The notes under the pieces were generated by a model, which had not been told where the DNA came from, made no database searches, and saw only the letters and a list, made by a program, of their open reading frames with translations. Below, piece by piece: positions 44,029 through 54,785 of a stretch of 64,000 nucleotides of DNA (its first letter is position 1; every line of letters starts with the position of its first letter). Source of the DNA: Hexactinellida sp. DTS-2022. Lineage: Eukaryota; Porifera; Hexactinellida. A program made the position numbers and the translations under genes. The stretch is taken from contig JAPNXP010000012.1 in NCBI GenBank assembly GCA_028753945.1, positions 1,550,001 to 1,614,000 on the forward strand, given 5' to 3'.

Positions 44029-45074
44029 AAAAACACAATTGTTCTGATTTTGTTTGTTTGGATGTTTGCTCGTAATTAATTGAAAAGAGCGTACTACCTA
44101 GAGAGCTGAAATTTTGTATATAGGTGTAGTTTGTCATTGCGACATGGGTCTATAGGTTTTCTAAGCGAAATATTGTGAGTATGACAACACGGTAACCTTT
44201 TCCTTAATAACTTTCAAAATTTGACTAGATTAGCGTAAAATTATATAAAATCTTCTTCCAAATAACAAAATACTGAAATGAATTATGTATTAGTAGGGCA
44301 TTAGGATCGCACGATCAAAGATCGCGATCCTTTTTTGACGATCGAAGCAGGATCGTCGATCGTATTTTACAGAACGATCGAAATGGAGATCGCGATCGTT
44401 TTTTTTGCATATATTTTCGATCCTACATTCCGATCTTTTTTGAAAAGGTTGGCAATTAAATTCATTAATATAAAGCACTTGTCAAATCTCAGCATGGATC
44501 ATTAGGCCTTTCTTTAAATTTCGAAATACTACTTCCCAGAAAGACCTTTGGTGGCTAACGCCAGCTAACCACCAAATTTGTTGAACACAAATTTATTTAA
44601 ATTGAATACAATTATAAATTCAATTCATCCATAAAACATGCCCGTATCAAGGTATAAATATTGTTCAGTTTGTTGAAAATCTAACTTCACTGTTTCTAAA
44701 AGTTGGTCAGGTTGAAACCTGAGCATCCTGAACAGTTACTAGGGCAAATAAAAAATGATCGGGATCGGATCGGCGATCATTTGTAAAAATTCGATCGGGA
44801 TCGAGATCACGATACTATTTTAAGTGATGATCGGGATCGAGATCGCGATCAATTTTTTGGCGATCGACTAATTAGTGCCCTATGACCTATGTAGTGGTGT
44901 GTAATTTACAAGCCACAGGTTAACTCATTTATTATTAAAATTACTGCTGGAGGAAAAGGCAGCGAAAGCGGCCGTTAATTGTGTCGCGTAGTGTCTAATA
45001 CGAACGAACAAGTGTCGCGAAGCGATCTTTGTGAGAGTGATCCGTCGCGTAGCGACCTAAACCGAAGGGCTCGT
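44029..45074 (+). mobile_element. Non-autonomous Helentron-like element, family 2, in MULE 2
   Basis: Starts (TATATT)AAAAACACAATTG and contains TCTAAGCGAAATATTGTGAG. Ends with hairpins (GCGGCCGTTAATTGTGTCGC, GTCGCgaaGCGA) and CCGAAGGGCTCGT. The hAT-like element 44294-44882 interrupts it. Confidence 0.7.
44294..44882. mobile_element. hAT-like MITE rich in GATCG words, 589 bp
   Basis: Ends TAGGGCATTAGGATCGCACG and ...CGATCGACTAATTAGTGCCCTA. Both sides carry repeated GATCGCGATC/GATCGGGATCGAGATC. Its interruption of the Helentron-like element is clear from the flanking homology; no exact 8-bp duplication was found. Confidence 0.65.
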
Positions 45075-45511
45075 ATTAAATAAAACACAGCCTCGCATGC
45101 AAAATATTTTAATTTAAATACACAAAATTTGTCAAAATTATTCCATCGCGGTCTAAAAATAAATGTCATCCATATTAAACTGATGTCATTCAATGTCAAG
45201 TTAAGTAAATGTTCAATAACTTTAAAATCTTGAGTCCCTAGATTTGGCCCCATCTATGGAAGCCTTGTTAATTTGTCAACTCGATATATTGTTAATTTGT
45301 CAATTCGATAAATTGTTAACGAAGCCAAATAAATATAGCAAATCAAACCCAAACTTAATTATTAAATTGAACCAAAGTTAATTAATAAGTGGCACCTAAT
45401 ATACAACAAAGAGTGATATATCTTCACACTTTGAGGTAGAGGTACAAATACTCGATTCTTTAATCAATATTACATACGTATTGTGCTAAATTTGACAATG
45501 AACTATACTAT
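45075..45511. other. Non-coding interior of MULE 2
   Basis: AT-rich, with a local repeat (TTAATTTGTCAA(C/T)TCGATA, 45270-45312). No gene. Confidence 0.5.
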
Positions 45512-45673
45512 ATGGATGTACCTTGGCATATCTTCGCATTCTCTACTTTTTGCCAGAATTATTATCACGTCAATTCTGAAAATCTTGCAAGTGAAGAAGA
45601 TATTGGTCAACTCATAGAGAAATTGGCCACAATTGAATCGGTAACATTTCGTGCCTTGGTTAGGTCTGTTAAA
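45512..45673 (+). pseudogene. MULE 2 protein, N-terminal piece
   Basis: MDVPWHIFAFSTFCQNYYHV to ...FRALVRSVK, then cut by the hAT element at 45674. Unrecognised domain; assigned to the MULE gene because the sequence resumes after the insertion at 48562 on the same strand. A stop just after the join shows decay. Confidence 0.45.
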
Positions 45674-45787
45674 CAGGGCTTTGAATATATCATATCAGAT
45701 ATATATCTGATATGATATATGATATATATGAGTGATATACACGTTTAGTAAAATTCAACAATGATATATATATCAGATATACATATA

Positions 45788-45973
45788 CAGGTAAACCTCC
45801 CAAAGCGGCACCCATCGAGAGAATGATTTTGTGCCGCTTCTCGGAGGTTGCCGCTACTCGGAGGTTGCTCGTACAGATAAACCGCCCAAAGTTTCACCGA
45901 TCGGGAGAATGATTTTGTGCCGCTTCTCGGAGGTTTCCGCTACTCGGAGGTGCCGCTTTTGGAGGTTTACCTG
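45788..45973. mobile_element. pogo-type MITE
   Basis: TA-flanked; ends CAGGTAAACCTCCCAAAGCG and CCGCTTTTGGAGGTTTACCTG-like. Two internal ~95-bp direct repeats each carry GAGAATGATTTTGTGCCGCT. Confidence 0.8.
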
Positions 45974-46046
45974 TATATGTATATCACCATTCTGGACTTT
46001 GAATATATCATATCAGATATATATCAGATATACGTATATCTATATT

Positions 46047-48206
46047 ATTAAATCTCGATTGTTGTGTGTTTGTGTGTTTGTGTGTGTGTTTGTCCGGATT
46101 GTATTAAAGTGATGGGGGACTAGAAACCGCAATTAATATTGGGATATAAACTAACTTTCAAATGTTATAATAGGTAAACAAGTATGCTGAACACGAATTT
46201 CGCGTTTATAAATTTCTCATATTAATATTTGTTGTTGTTGTTTACACAAAATAGGTAAACAAATTAATAAAAATTCAAAATCAACCTAGAAGTTAGCTTC
46301 CAACGGATATTATAGGTAAACAGGTATGCTGAAGACGATTTTCGCGGTTATATTTTTCTAATATGAATATTTGTTGTTGTTGTTTACACAAAATAGGTAA
46401 ACAAATTAATGAAAATTCAAAATCAACCTAGAAGTTAGCTTTCAACGAGTATCATAGGTAATCAAGTATGCTGAACACGATTTTCGCGTGTATAAATTTC
46501 TCATATTAATATTTTTTGTTGTTGTTTACACAAAATAGGTAAACAAATTAATGAAAATTCAAAATCAACCTAGGAGTTAGCTTCCAACGGGTATTATAGG
46601 TAAACAAGTATGCTGAAGACGATTTTCGCGGTTATATTTTTCTAATATGAATATTTGTTGTTGTTGTTTACACAAAATAGGTAAACAAATTAATGAAAAT
46701 TCAAAATCAACCTAGAAGTTAGCTTTCAACGGGTATTGTAGGTAAACAAGTATGCTGAACCATGGCCTACTTAATATACGGCTATATATGTCGCCGAGAA
46801 GGCCATAAAACAAAGAGGCCAGTTTCTAATTTTCAAAATGGAGAATTGATCTTTATTCGAATAATTAGCAATGATAGAGCTGAAAAGTGTATTATAACTA
46901 TATAGGAATATGGTATCCAGGTATACATAGCACCCTCCAGAATTGTGATATGTCATCATCTGATGACGTTATGGTTATTTTGGTTGCGAATTATCTTGTT
47001 TTTCTAGCATACTTTTAACATAGTAAACGCGTTATAAATGTTCAAAATTGGAACATGGTTATACCCAGAAGTAGTAGAATAAAATATATCGAAATTATAA
47101 ATGGAATGTTGATACATTCCTCGGTTGCCATGGAAATGTATATTTCCTAAAATGTGCCATAACTCAAAAACTATGAATGTTATGTAATCTAGACTGGTAC
47201 TGATCTGTCCGGAATAGGTAACTTCCTATTCATCGATAATACATTTTCTATGCCTAACTTCAATAATTTTTGAGATAATGAGATAATTAACACTTAATTC
47301 ATTATTAGGTAATGACTCACTATCTCAAAAATTATTGAAGTTAGGCATATAAAATGTATTATCGATGAATAGGAAGTTACCTATTCCGGACAGATCAGTA
47401 CCAGTCTAGTTTACATAACATTCATAGTTTTTGAGTTATGGCACATTTTAAGAAATATACATTTCCATGGCAACCGAGGAATGTGTCAACATTCCATTTA
47501 TAATTTCGATATATTTTATTCTACTACTGGGTATAACCATGTTCCAATTTTGAACATTTATAACGCGTTTAACTATGTTAAAAGTATGCTAGAAAAACAA
47601 GATAATTCGCAACCAAAATAACCATAACGTCATCAGATGATGACATATCACAATTCTGGAGGGTGCTATGTATACCTGGATACCATATTCCTATATAGTT
47701 ATAATACACTTTTCAGCTCTATCATTGCTAATTATTCGAATAAAGATCAATTCTCCATTTTGAAAATTAGAAACTGGCCTCTTTGTTTTATGGCCTTCTC
47801 GGCGACATATATAGCCGTATATTAAGTAGGCCATGGCTGAACACGAATTTCGCGTTTAAATTTTCTAATATGAATATTTGTTGTTGTTGTTGTTGTTGTT
47901 GTTTACTCAAAATAGCTAAACAATTTATTGAAAATTCGAAATCAACCTAGAAGTTAACTTTCAATAGGTATTATAAGTAAACAAGTGTGCTGAACACGAA
48001 TTTCGCATTTATAAATTCTAATATGAGTCTTTGTTGTTGTTGTTGTTTACACAAATAGGTAAACAAATTAATGAAAATCAAAATCATAACGTCCCTATCT
48101 ACCATTTCCATGGTAGAAAATGTGAGGAGTAAGGCCACACAGCGGCCGTTAACTTGAGGTGCGTAGCACCGATCTGTCGCAAAGCGACCGAGACCGAAGG
48201 GCTCGT
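46047..48206 (+). mobile_element. Non-autonomous Helentron-like element, family 1, copy 3 (interrupted)
   Basis: ATTAAATCTCGATTGTTGTG start, (TG)n, at least five ~145-bp internal repeats, and CCGAAGGGCTCGT end with the usual hairpins. A 1.07-kb palindrome (46761-47835) is inserted in one repeat. Confidence 0.75.
46761..47835. mobile_element. Young 1.07-kb palindromic (foldback) element
   Basis: Arms of about 530 bp are almost identical. The 62-codon frame at 47637-47825 (+) is repeated exactly at 46771-46959 (-). Ends CATGGCCTACTTAATATACG. Flanked by GCTGAAC (46754-46760 and 47836-47842). A short spacer around 47290-47320. No known coding content. Confidence 0.85.
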
Positions 48207-48561
48207 ATTTATTATATTATGATATCGTCCCAAATGATATATGTATGATATCATATACACGCTTAGTAAAATTAACCACTCAACCACTCGACATACTTAG
48301 TAATAGCTACACATGAAAATGGTCGCAAATAACAAATGATAAAAATAAATAAAAACTTTATACATATGAAACTGAAAAGCATCAATGAACATTCTATGTG
48401 ATATATATATCATAAAATGATATATATATATCACTACAAGATATATGATATAATTATCACCTCCTTCCAAGTGATATGATACTGATTGATATATCTCGAT
48501 TTGAAAAAATAGATACGATATATATATTAATATCATATATCATGATTTATTCAAAGCCCTG

Positions 48562-49050
48562 CAGTTAAGGTTATCCGTTAACTGGAAAATGGTGTTAAAA
48601 GTTGTTTTTCTAATTCCAAGCCAAAGCTGACAGATGCATTCAAATTCCCTGTAACTTTGTGGGGTAAGAGTGATAATCTGTTGGTTATCAGAATTACTTG
48701 GCAAAGCATCGAGTGTAGCGAGTTTGACGAGCTTATCGCTTTCTCCTTATTTGTTAACAGGACAATAATTTGGGATAATACGCAAATACATGCTAGGTTA
48801 CATGAATATATATTCTGTACTACAGAAGTATATAGAGAACAACTCAATCTCAATGAACAAGCTGCTAACCTGCACTTAGAAATAATGGAAGTGCTTAACG
48901 ACCCAATTCTGAATAGAGATAAGGAACATTCAATTGAACCAATTCTTCAAGATACCTCCGAAGATTCACTATTTCTTGATCATACTTCTGATATTGTCTC
49001 GGATGTACAGGACCAAATCCCCATTTCGCATGTTCAAGACCATTCATTGT
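48562..49050 (+). pseudogene. MULE 2 protein, second piece
   Basis: After an early stop, the frame reads SKPKLTDAFKFPVTLWGKSD and continues to ...DQIPISHVQDHSL, where a hAT MITE is inserted (49051). The segment is acidic toward its end. No domain recognised. Confidence 0.5.
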
Positions 49051-49204
49051 CAGACCTGGGGCTGATTACTAGTGAGTGATTACGATTACGATTACGATTA
49101 CATCCTTCAAGAAAAGCTTGATTATGATTACGATTACGATTACAGGAAAAGTTGTAATCGATTACAATTGATTACGATTGTAATCGTAATCAGCCCCAAG
49201 CCTG
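49051..49204. mobile_element. hAT-type MITE with GATTAC repeats, 154 bp
   Basis: Perfect 8-bp duplication TTCATTGT (49043-49050 and 49205-49212). Ends CAGACCTGGGGCTGATTAC and GTAATCAGCCCCAAGCCTG. The centre is made of GATTAC hexamers and their complement. Confidence 0.9.
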
Positions 49205-49212
49205 TTCATTGT

Positions 49213-50514
49213 ATGAACTTAGATTTACTACAACAGAGAGAGGAGGATAATGTTTAATGAAAATGGGCTTTTCATACCCAAGTCATCGAATTAGAAGAAA
49301 TATTGTGCAATGGCAGTGTGTAATACACACACAAAATCAGATCGTTATCAAGAGGATTCATGAACATACTCATGAAAGTAATTCTTCAATTTTTCATTGC
49401 TCCAAGGTCAAAACTGTTATCAAACGTCGAGCTTTTGATACCCAAGATAGTACCCACAATATTCTGACTTCTTCATTGAGAGATGTCAGCGAACAATCGG
49501 ATGTATGTCTGCCCAAGCTTGACAGTTTAAAACAGACTATTCGGAGAGCACGAAAAATAGCATTAAATGTACCTCCAGAACCAGAGAGATTTAATACGCT
49601 CGTTATACCAGAGAGTTACAAGAAGACAAATAAAGGAGATGCATTTCTTCAATATGATTCTGGGACAGATATTGAAGATCAGCGCATCTTGATATTTGGC
49701 ACAGCATAAAATATCGAGGTATTGAACACATCAAATATTTGGATGGCTGATGGTACTTTTAAAACAGATCCGAATTTGTTTTATTATTATCCACGCTCTA
49801 AATGGGGGGCCAAATATCCTGGAAGAGGGGCATTTATTACCTTGTTTGTTGTCCTGCTTTCAAACAAATCTGAAAATATTTATGCTCTAATGTGGAATGA
49901 AATAAAAATTTTATGCCCTCAGGCATGCCCTTCTCATCTAATAGTAGATTTCGAACAGGCTGCAATAAATTCCTTCTATCTAAACTTCCCTGGGACCCAA
50001 GTTAAAGGGTGTTTCTTTCATTTAACACAGAATATGTGGAGGAAATTTCAAGATTTAGGACTAAAATCTCGGATATCAACAAGATTTCTCGTTCGCACTA
50101 CAAGTTAGAATGATTCCTTCCCTTGCATTTGCTACTCCTACAGATGTTCCCCATCTGTTTAGTGAATTATTTGCCACACTCCCTCCCGAAACTTATGACC
50201 TCGCACTGTATTTCGAAAGGACCTATATTGGGAGGCATATGATAAATTCTCCAATTGTTGTGCCACCTTTATTTCCTATTGAAATGTGGAATAACCATTT
50301 TATGGTTCAATATAGCTTGCCAAGAACGACTAATTCAATAGAAGCATGGCATAGGTCATTTACCTGTCATATGGCATGTCATCATCCTTGGATCTGGAGA
50401 TTCTTGGAAGTGTTAAAAAAAGAGCAAGATTTAGTTGAAGTTAAACAAGCTTTTGTATCAGTGGCAGAAATCCTAACAAAAGAAAACTCTATAGAGATCG
50501 TGAACAAGCGTTAA
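49213..50514 (+). pseudogene. MULE 2 transposase core
   Basis: Begins in a FLYWCH-like remnant (QWQCVIHTQNQIVIKRIHEHTHE, 49300-49380; a His-x-His end is present but the first Cys is not clear). A TAA at 49707 interrupts an otherwise continuous frame before NIWMADGTFKTD (first Asp, ~49740). Then LIVDFEQAAI (second Asp, ~49940), GCFFHLTQNMWRKF (C-x-x-H, ~50010) and, after a 1-nt frameshift near 50100, TTNSIEAWHRSF (Glu, ~50330). It ends at 50514 without a RING, unlike MULE 1. One nonsense codon and one frameshift in the core suggest recent loss. Confidence 0.8.
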
Positions 50515-50964
50515 AGACCTTGATCAACAATTACCTATCGCGTCCAAATTGGAATTTTTGAAAGGCATAGCATACCAATTTGGCTTCACATATTCATTCA
50601 TTCATGTCATTTTCATTTTTTTTTGTCTAGGAGTGAAATAAACAATATATTCTTTCAGTTTGAGTCAAATTGGAACTAATTAGTTTCTCTTAATTGCTAT
50701 TATTTCCATTCCTTTATATGTGAATACAATTTCCCTCCGAAGCGACACAGACTTGAATACTATTTACATAGTTAACAATTTTATTGGCATAATAGCTGAA
50801 AATAATATGTCCGTTTCAGGGTTGCCGTGGGAATGGAATTTTAATTCCCATCCCAATCCCACATAATTTTTGTGGGAATTACCATAGGCTGAATTTATTT
50901 CCCATCCCATATGGGAATCCTATGGAGTTCCCATACCCACGGCAACCTTTCTATTTGCGAAAGG
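50515..50964. other. 3' non-coding part of MULE 2 with a small MITE at 50817-50950
   Basis: 50817-50950 has ends CAGGGTTGCCGTGGGAATGG and CCCATACCCACGGCAACC, the same family as 60264-60372. The rest is AT-rich without features. Confidence 0.7.
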
Positions 50965-51108
50965 TCACGAATTGCCTGGTCGGTCGTCACGAATTGTCTT
51001 GTCACGAATTGTAAATGTCACGAATTGTCTTGTCACGAATTGTCAATGTCACGAATTGTCTTGTCACGAATTGTAAATGTCACGAATGTCTTGTCACGAA
51101 TTGTATGT
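50965..51108 (-). repeat. Right TIR array of MULE 2
   Basis: About eight GTCACGAATTGT words alternating with CTT/AAAT spacers, inverted copy of 43857-43963. Confidence 0.9.
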
Positions 51109-51272
51109 ATCCCGTTAAATCTAACTCGATTGATTCAACTCGCGATAATTATATTGATTTAACTTATTAACTAAGATAGAAATTAACTTCAAATTTATAA
51201 TTCCTCCTTTGTCCGGTAATAACTTGATAGATGAGTCTGAAGAAACACCTTGACGCGTTCATTTAATGGCGA

Positions 51273-51399
51273 AAAAAATCCAAAATTGCAGCCTGTGTCG
51301 ACAGCATGTTCCATTGGAGGCACTATCAATAAACCACCAACTAAATATTGTGCCACCAAAGGAACATCCGTCGGCACCGGCTGTAATTTGGGATTTTTT
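51273..51399. mobile_element. Palindromic MITE, family A, copy 5
   Basis: AAAATCCAAAATTGCAGCCT to CTGTAATTTGGGATTTTTTC, with AAAGGAACATCCGTCGGCAC inside. A more decayed relative is at about 52085-52190. Confidence 0.8.
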
Positions 51400-51575
51400 C
51401 GATTGGATCACCAGAAATTTTCTGGGCTCCATGTATGATATATAAGATAACCATTTATTAAATAAAATGCATTTCGATGAAACATTTGTTTTTTGTAGAA
51501 ATTTTTGTTCCCTTATGCCATGTATCACCTATACAATTGGTTCTTGATAGATGATAGTATATTCTGTCAATGCAG

Positions 51576-51833
51576 CAGAGATGGAACCGGTCGGGATTTT
51601 CATGACCCGACCCGACCGGTGCAGTTATAAATTTGACCCGACCCGACCGGCCGGTCGACCGGTCAATCATAGCTAGCAATAATTTATAAATAATAGAAAC
51701 AAATTATGATATTATGATATCGAATAGATCATATAGAGATCTCGACCGGCCGGTCAGGGTTCGACCGGTACCCGACCCGACCCGACCCGACCGGTCGACC
51801 GGTGCCGGTCAGACCAGACCGGTTCCGTCTCTG
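51576..51833. mobile_element. hAT-type MITE (CAGAGATGG family), copy 2
   Basis: Perfect 8-bp duplication CAATGCAG (51568-51575, 51834-51841). Ends CAGAGATGGAACCGGTC and GACCGGTTCCGTCTCTG. The flanks GATAGTATATTCTG / CAGAATATACTATC are inverted, so it landed in the loop of an older palindrome. Confidence 0.9.
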
Positions 51834-51841
51834 CAATGCAG

Positions 51842-52259
51842 AATATACTATCATTACTGTTGACATTTTAGGCATTATTTGACTCATAATTAGTATATAA
51901 AAAATTCCTGTACGCCTGTACAGAACAGCCAAAATGGTTAGAATCCCTGTACGGTTGGCAGGTATGTCAGCAAAACCCACTACATTTCATAGACATGCAA
52001 ATAGTATCATGGAGTGTACAGGGATTTTGGCCAATGTATGTGGGGAAAATTGGGGGCCCTTACAGAGATATGACTCATAGGTTGGCGGGTATGCATTTTC
52101 TTTTGGATGCACTATCAATCAATCACCCACCCAAATATAAAAGCTCCAAAGGGACATGCTGTCACTCTGCACAGCTGTAATTTAGATTTGTTAATGGTGT
52201 TCTCAAAAGTTGTAATACGATATGAAATCACCAATTTTTTTATTGTCTTAGCTCCATAG
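51842..52259. other. Non-coding upstream region of TRAPPC4
   Basis: Contains a small inverted pair (CCTGTACAGAA / TGTACAGGGATTTTGGCC region, 51908-52030) and a decayed family A MITE. No core promoter motif can be supported. Confidence 0.4.
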
Positions 52260-52913
52260 ATGCCTATCTTAGCACTCTACATAATTAACAGAGCTGGCAG
52301 CCTGATATTTGACCATGACTTCTCCCCATCTAATCTCAATGTAGAAGTGACTTTTACTTATCCTTTAGACATTATCCTTAAAGAGGAACAGAACGGTTTT
52401 GTAGTCTCCTATGGCGCAAGGGATGGGATTAAAATTGGACAAGTGGTAGTGTCCATCAATGGAGTATCTGTTGCCGGTTCTCAGCTGTCAGAAGGAGGAG
52501 ATGTAAGAGAATTTCTCTCAGTTCCAGATAATTATCCTGTCGCTATCAAATTCTCAAAATTGAAACCTAATGTGAATGAACGTATTATGTTGAGCAGTAT
52601 GTTCAACACTATTTATCATATGGCTAGCCAGCTTTCTCCTGAGAAGAAATCAACTGGTATTCAGGAGCTTGAGACTAGTGCGTTCACTCTTCACTGTCTA
52701 CAAACCCTCTCTGGTCTCAAGTTTGTTTACTTATCAGAGCCTAAAACACAGGGGATAGACATACTACTGAGGAAAACCTATGAACTTTATGTAGATTATG
52801 CATTGAAAAATCCATTCTACAGTCTAGAGATGCCTGTACGTTGTGAATTGTTTGATAAGAACTTGATGTTATTAATTGAGCAATCAGAAAAGATAACAAG
52901 TGGAAACTTCTAG
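52260..52913 (+). CDS. TRAPPC4: Trafficking protein particle complex subunit 4 (synbindin)
   Basis: A 217-aa uninterrupted frame, close to the usual ~219 aa. It starts MPILALYIINRAGSLIF, a longin-type strand as in TRAPP core subunits. The PDZ-like insert typical of this subunit follows (RDGIKIGQVVVSINGVSVAG, about 63-82), then ERIMLSSMFNTIYHMASQLS, FTLHCLQTLSGLKFVYLSEP and the highly conserved ALKNPFYSLEMPVRCELFD (about 181-199). TRAPPC4 is part of the TRAPP core that acts as a Rab1 exchange factor in ER-Golgi traffic. No intron is visible, and the frame is intact and complete, so it is probably a working gene rather than a retrocopy. No poly(A) tract follows the stop. The cyclophilin gene lies 1 kb downstream on the same strand. 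Confidence 0.95.
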   Translation: MPILALYIINRAGSLIFDHDFSPSNLNVEVTFTYPLDIILKEEQNGFVVSYGARDGIKIGQVVVSINGVSVAGSQLSEGGDVREFLSVPDNYPVAIKFSKLKPNVNERIMLSSMFNTIYHMASQLSPEKKSTGIQELETSAFTLHCLQTLSGLKFVYLSEPKTQGIDILLRKTYELYVDYALKNPFYSLEMPVRCELFDKNLMLLIEQSEKITSGNF

Positions 52914-53214
52914 AGAACTTATTTCGAGTCGGGTATTTATACTTGTCCAATTGTGTATTTAGTATATTACTGAAATATTGTTGTTAGATTGCAGTAAACA
53001 TTGGATTTAACGATATCGGCTTTAGCGACTAATCGCTAATAACTATAGTATATTTCTTTTTACCCCCAGGATCAAAGTCCATCTCCAAAATTTGTACCGG
53101 ACTAAATTTGGCATCCAAAACTTGTCCAGAAATACCAAAGTATCCAAAAGAACCAATTTTGTATGACCAGTCAAGAAGTATTGACTGTTTTACTACTTTA
53201 GGAATATATATATG
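52914..53214. other. TRAPPC4 3' flank
   Basis: No AATAAA. Nothing recognised until the repeat field at 53215. Confidence 0.4.
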
Positions 53215-53880
53215 TTATGTCGATTTTGTCAAATAGTCGATTTTACAAAATCAACACCCAAAATGTCGATTTTGTAAAATCAACATACAAACTTAAGTTT
53301 AATTTGTAAAATAGTTGATTTTGTGAAATCGACATTTCAGAATGTCGATTTTACAAAATCAACATATTTTATTTATTGATTTCGTAAAATCAACATTTCA
53401 GAATGTCGATTTTACAAAATCAACTACGTAATTGGAAATGTCGATTTGACAAAATCAACTAATAAAAAATGTTGATTTTATAAAATCGACATATTTTATT
53501 CGTTGATTTTGCAAAATCATTCTGGGATATTTTTTCATTCTAGTAAAAAATTTCATTTTGGTAAAAAAAAATCTTCATACAAGTCGGTATATACTTGGAT
53601 GAAGCGAATTCTGAACAAAATGCAATAAAACTAAGGCAGTGCCGTAGCCACCAATTAAAAGTGGTCAGGTTAGACCGGGCTGGATACAGTACCAGCAGGA
53701 CCAAGGGTTCAAGATTAACCTGTCCAACCAACCAAAAGTGGTCAGGTTGAAACCTGACCAACCTGACCAGTGGCTACGGCCCTGTAAGGCTTATCCGAAT
53801 AATATAGCCAAAGTCGAAGACTTGTTTTAGTTCCGTTGATTCAAGTTGATTTTGTAAAATCAACATTTGACAAAATCGGC
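53215..53880. repeat. Palindromic GATTTTGTAAAATC repeat field upstream of the cyclophilin gene
   Basis: More than ten copies of GTTGATTTTGTAAAATCAAC or GTCGATTTTACAAAATCAAC in both orientations at 53215-53525, resuming at 53843-53875 after an insertion (53637-53784). Spacing is irregular (about 20-40 bp). The last copy ends ~50 bp before the cyclophilin start codon. Confidence 0.85.
53637..53784. mobile_element. Small hAT-like MITE
   Basis: Ends CAGTGCCGTAGCCACC and GTGGCTACGGCCCTG; short flanking repeat TAAGG. Internal AGTGGTCAGGTT words in both orientations. It sits in the repeat field before the cyclophilin gene. Confidence 0.7.
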
Positions 53881-53922
53881 ATAACATATATATCATTCAA
53901 TTTGATCAGCATTAGACCTTAT

Positions 53923-54540
53923 ATGTCTTCTTACAACATCTTGAGAATTATAATCCCTCTAACTCTCTTCGGACTGCTTGTCTCTTCAACGGCAGCAGCT
54001 AAAGGTCCAAAGGTTACTACCACTGTCTTCTTTGACATTAGTCTGGGAGAGGAGCCTATAGGGCGTATAGTTATTGGTCTGTTTGGTGGCACTGTGCCTA
54101 AAACGATCAGGAACTTCGTGGCTCTTTCGAACCACGAGAAAGGCTACGGTTACAGAGGTAGCAAATTCCATCGAATAATAAAGGGGTTCATGATCCAGGG
54201 GGGGGACTTCACGCGGGGCGATGGTACTGGGGGTAAGAGCATTTACGGGGAAAAGTTTGCTGATGAGAACTTCAAGCTTCAGCACTTCGGGAGAGGCTGG
54301 GTTAGTATGGCTAATTCCGGGAAAGACACTAACGGATCTCAGTTTTTCATTACCACTGTCAAAACTACTTGGCTGGACGGAAGACACGTCGTGTTCGGAA
54401 AGATGCTCGAAGGGGATGACGTGTTGACACAAATTGAGAATACTAAGATTGGGGCCAACGATAGACCACAACTGGACGCTGTGATAACTGATTGTGGCGA
54501 GATTCCTCTTGACACGCCTATTTACGTCAAAAAAGAATAG
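53923..54540 (+). CDS. PPIB: Secretory-pathway cyclophilin (peptidyl-prolyl isomerase B type)
   Basis: 205 aa from the Met at 53923 ([20 protein letters not shown]). The frame extends 29 codons upstream, but this Met gives a clear signal peptide (hydrophobic ~8-22, AAA before residue ~27), so it is preferred. The cyclophilin fold is complete: [20 protein letters not shown], then [20 protein letters not shown] with the catalytic Arg, Phe and Gln, [17 protein letters not shown], and [13 protein letters not shown] with the drug-binding Trp and the His. It ends YVKKE, not a canonical HDEL/KDEL; cyclophilin B proteins also lack one and are kept in the ER by other means. It acts as a proline isomerase and chaperone for secretory proteins. 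Intronless and intact. Confidence 0.93.
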   Translation: MSSYNILRIIIPLTLFGLLVSSTAAAKGPKVTTTVFFDISLGEEPIGRIVIGLFGGTVPKTIRNFVALSNHEKGYGYRGSKFHRIIKGFMIQGGDFTRGDGTGGKSIYGEKFADENFKLQHFGRGWVSMANSGKDTNGSQFFITTVKTTWLDGRHVVFGKMLEGDDVLTQIENTKIGANDRPQLDAVITDCGEIPLDTPIYVKKE

Positions 54541-54785
54541 CTCGGAGTATTGTTATTAGAGTACTCACTGTAAGGTAGGATTGAGTGGTTAGCTTATTTT
54601 GAGAAATTTAATGTTTTTGTGTTTGTATACAAATCTAGTAATAATATATCATAGGTATTATTGTTTGCAAAAGTTCCTCTCTTGTTTTACAGTACTACGT
54701 CGCTCTAGTACTGATAACCCATGCTGCCATCCCCTAAGGTATAAATACAACTCTATTGGCTATCTGCATTTTTTAGCCTTTATAT

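Larger units (their letters stand above)
45674..48561. mobile_element. hAT-type element, 2.9 kb with nested copies
   Basis: Ends CAGGGCTTTGAATATATC and ATTTATTCAAAGCCCTG; flanks CTGTTAAA / CAGTTAAG match at 6 of 8 bases. Its own sequence is mostly ATATATCATATC repeats (45690-45785, 45990-46040, 48230-48545). The rest is a pogo MITE and a Helentron-like element. No transposase. Confidence 0.7.
43850..51113 (+). mobile_element. MULE 2: 7.3-kb element loaded with nested insertions
   Basis: 9-bp target duplication GTTAAATCT (43841-43849 and 51114-51122). Ends GGGATACCTACAATTCGTGA and TCACGAATTGTATGTATCCC. The TIRs are short tandem arrays of AATTCGTGAC with alternating spacers (left 43857-43963, right 50965-51108). 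Inside lie a Helentron-like element, two hAT elements and one MITE, plus a broken FLYWCH-less MULE transposase. Confidence 0.85.

Noticed and set aside
46771-47825. Two identical 62-codon frames on opposite strands
   Set aside because: Mirror images caused by the palindrome, not genes.
49072-49195. GATTAC repeats as telomeric sequence
   Set aside because: They lie inside a 154-bp hAT MITE with an exact TSD, and occur in both orientations.
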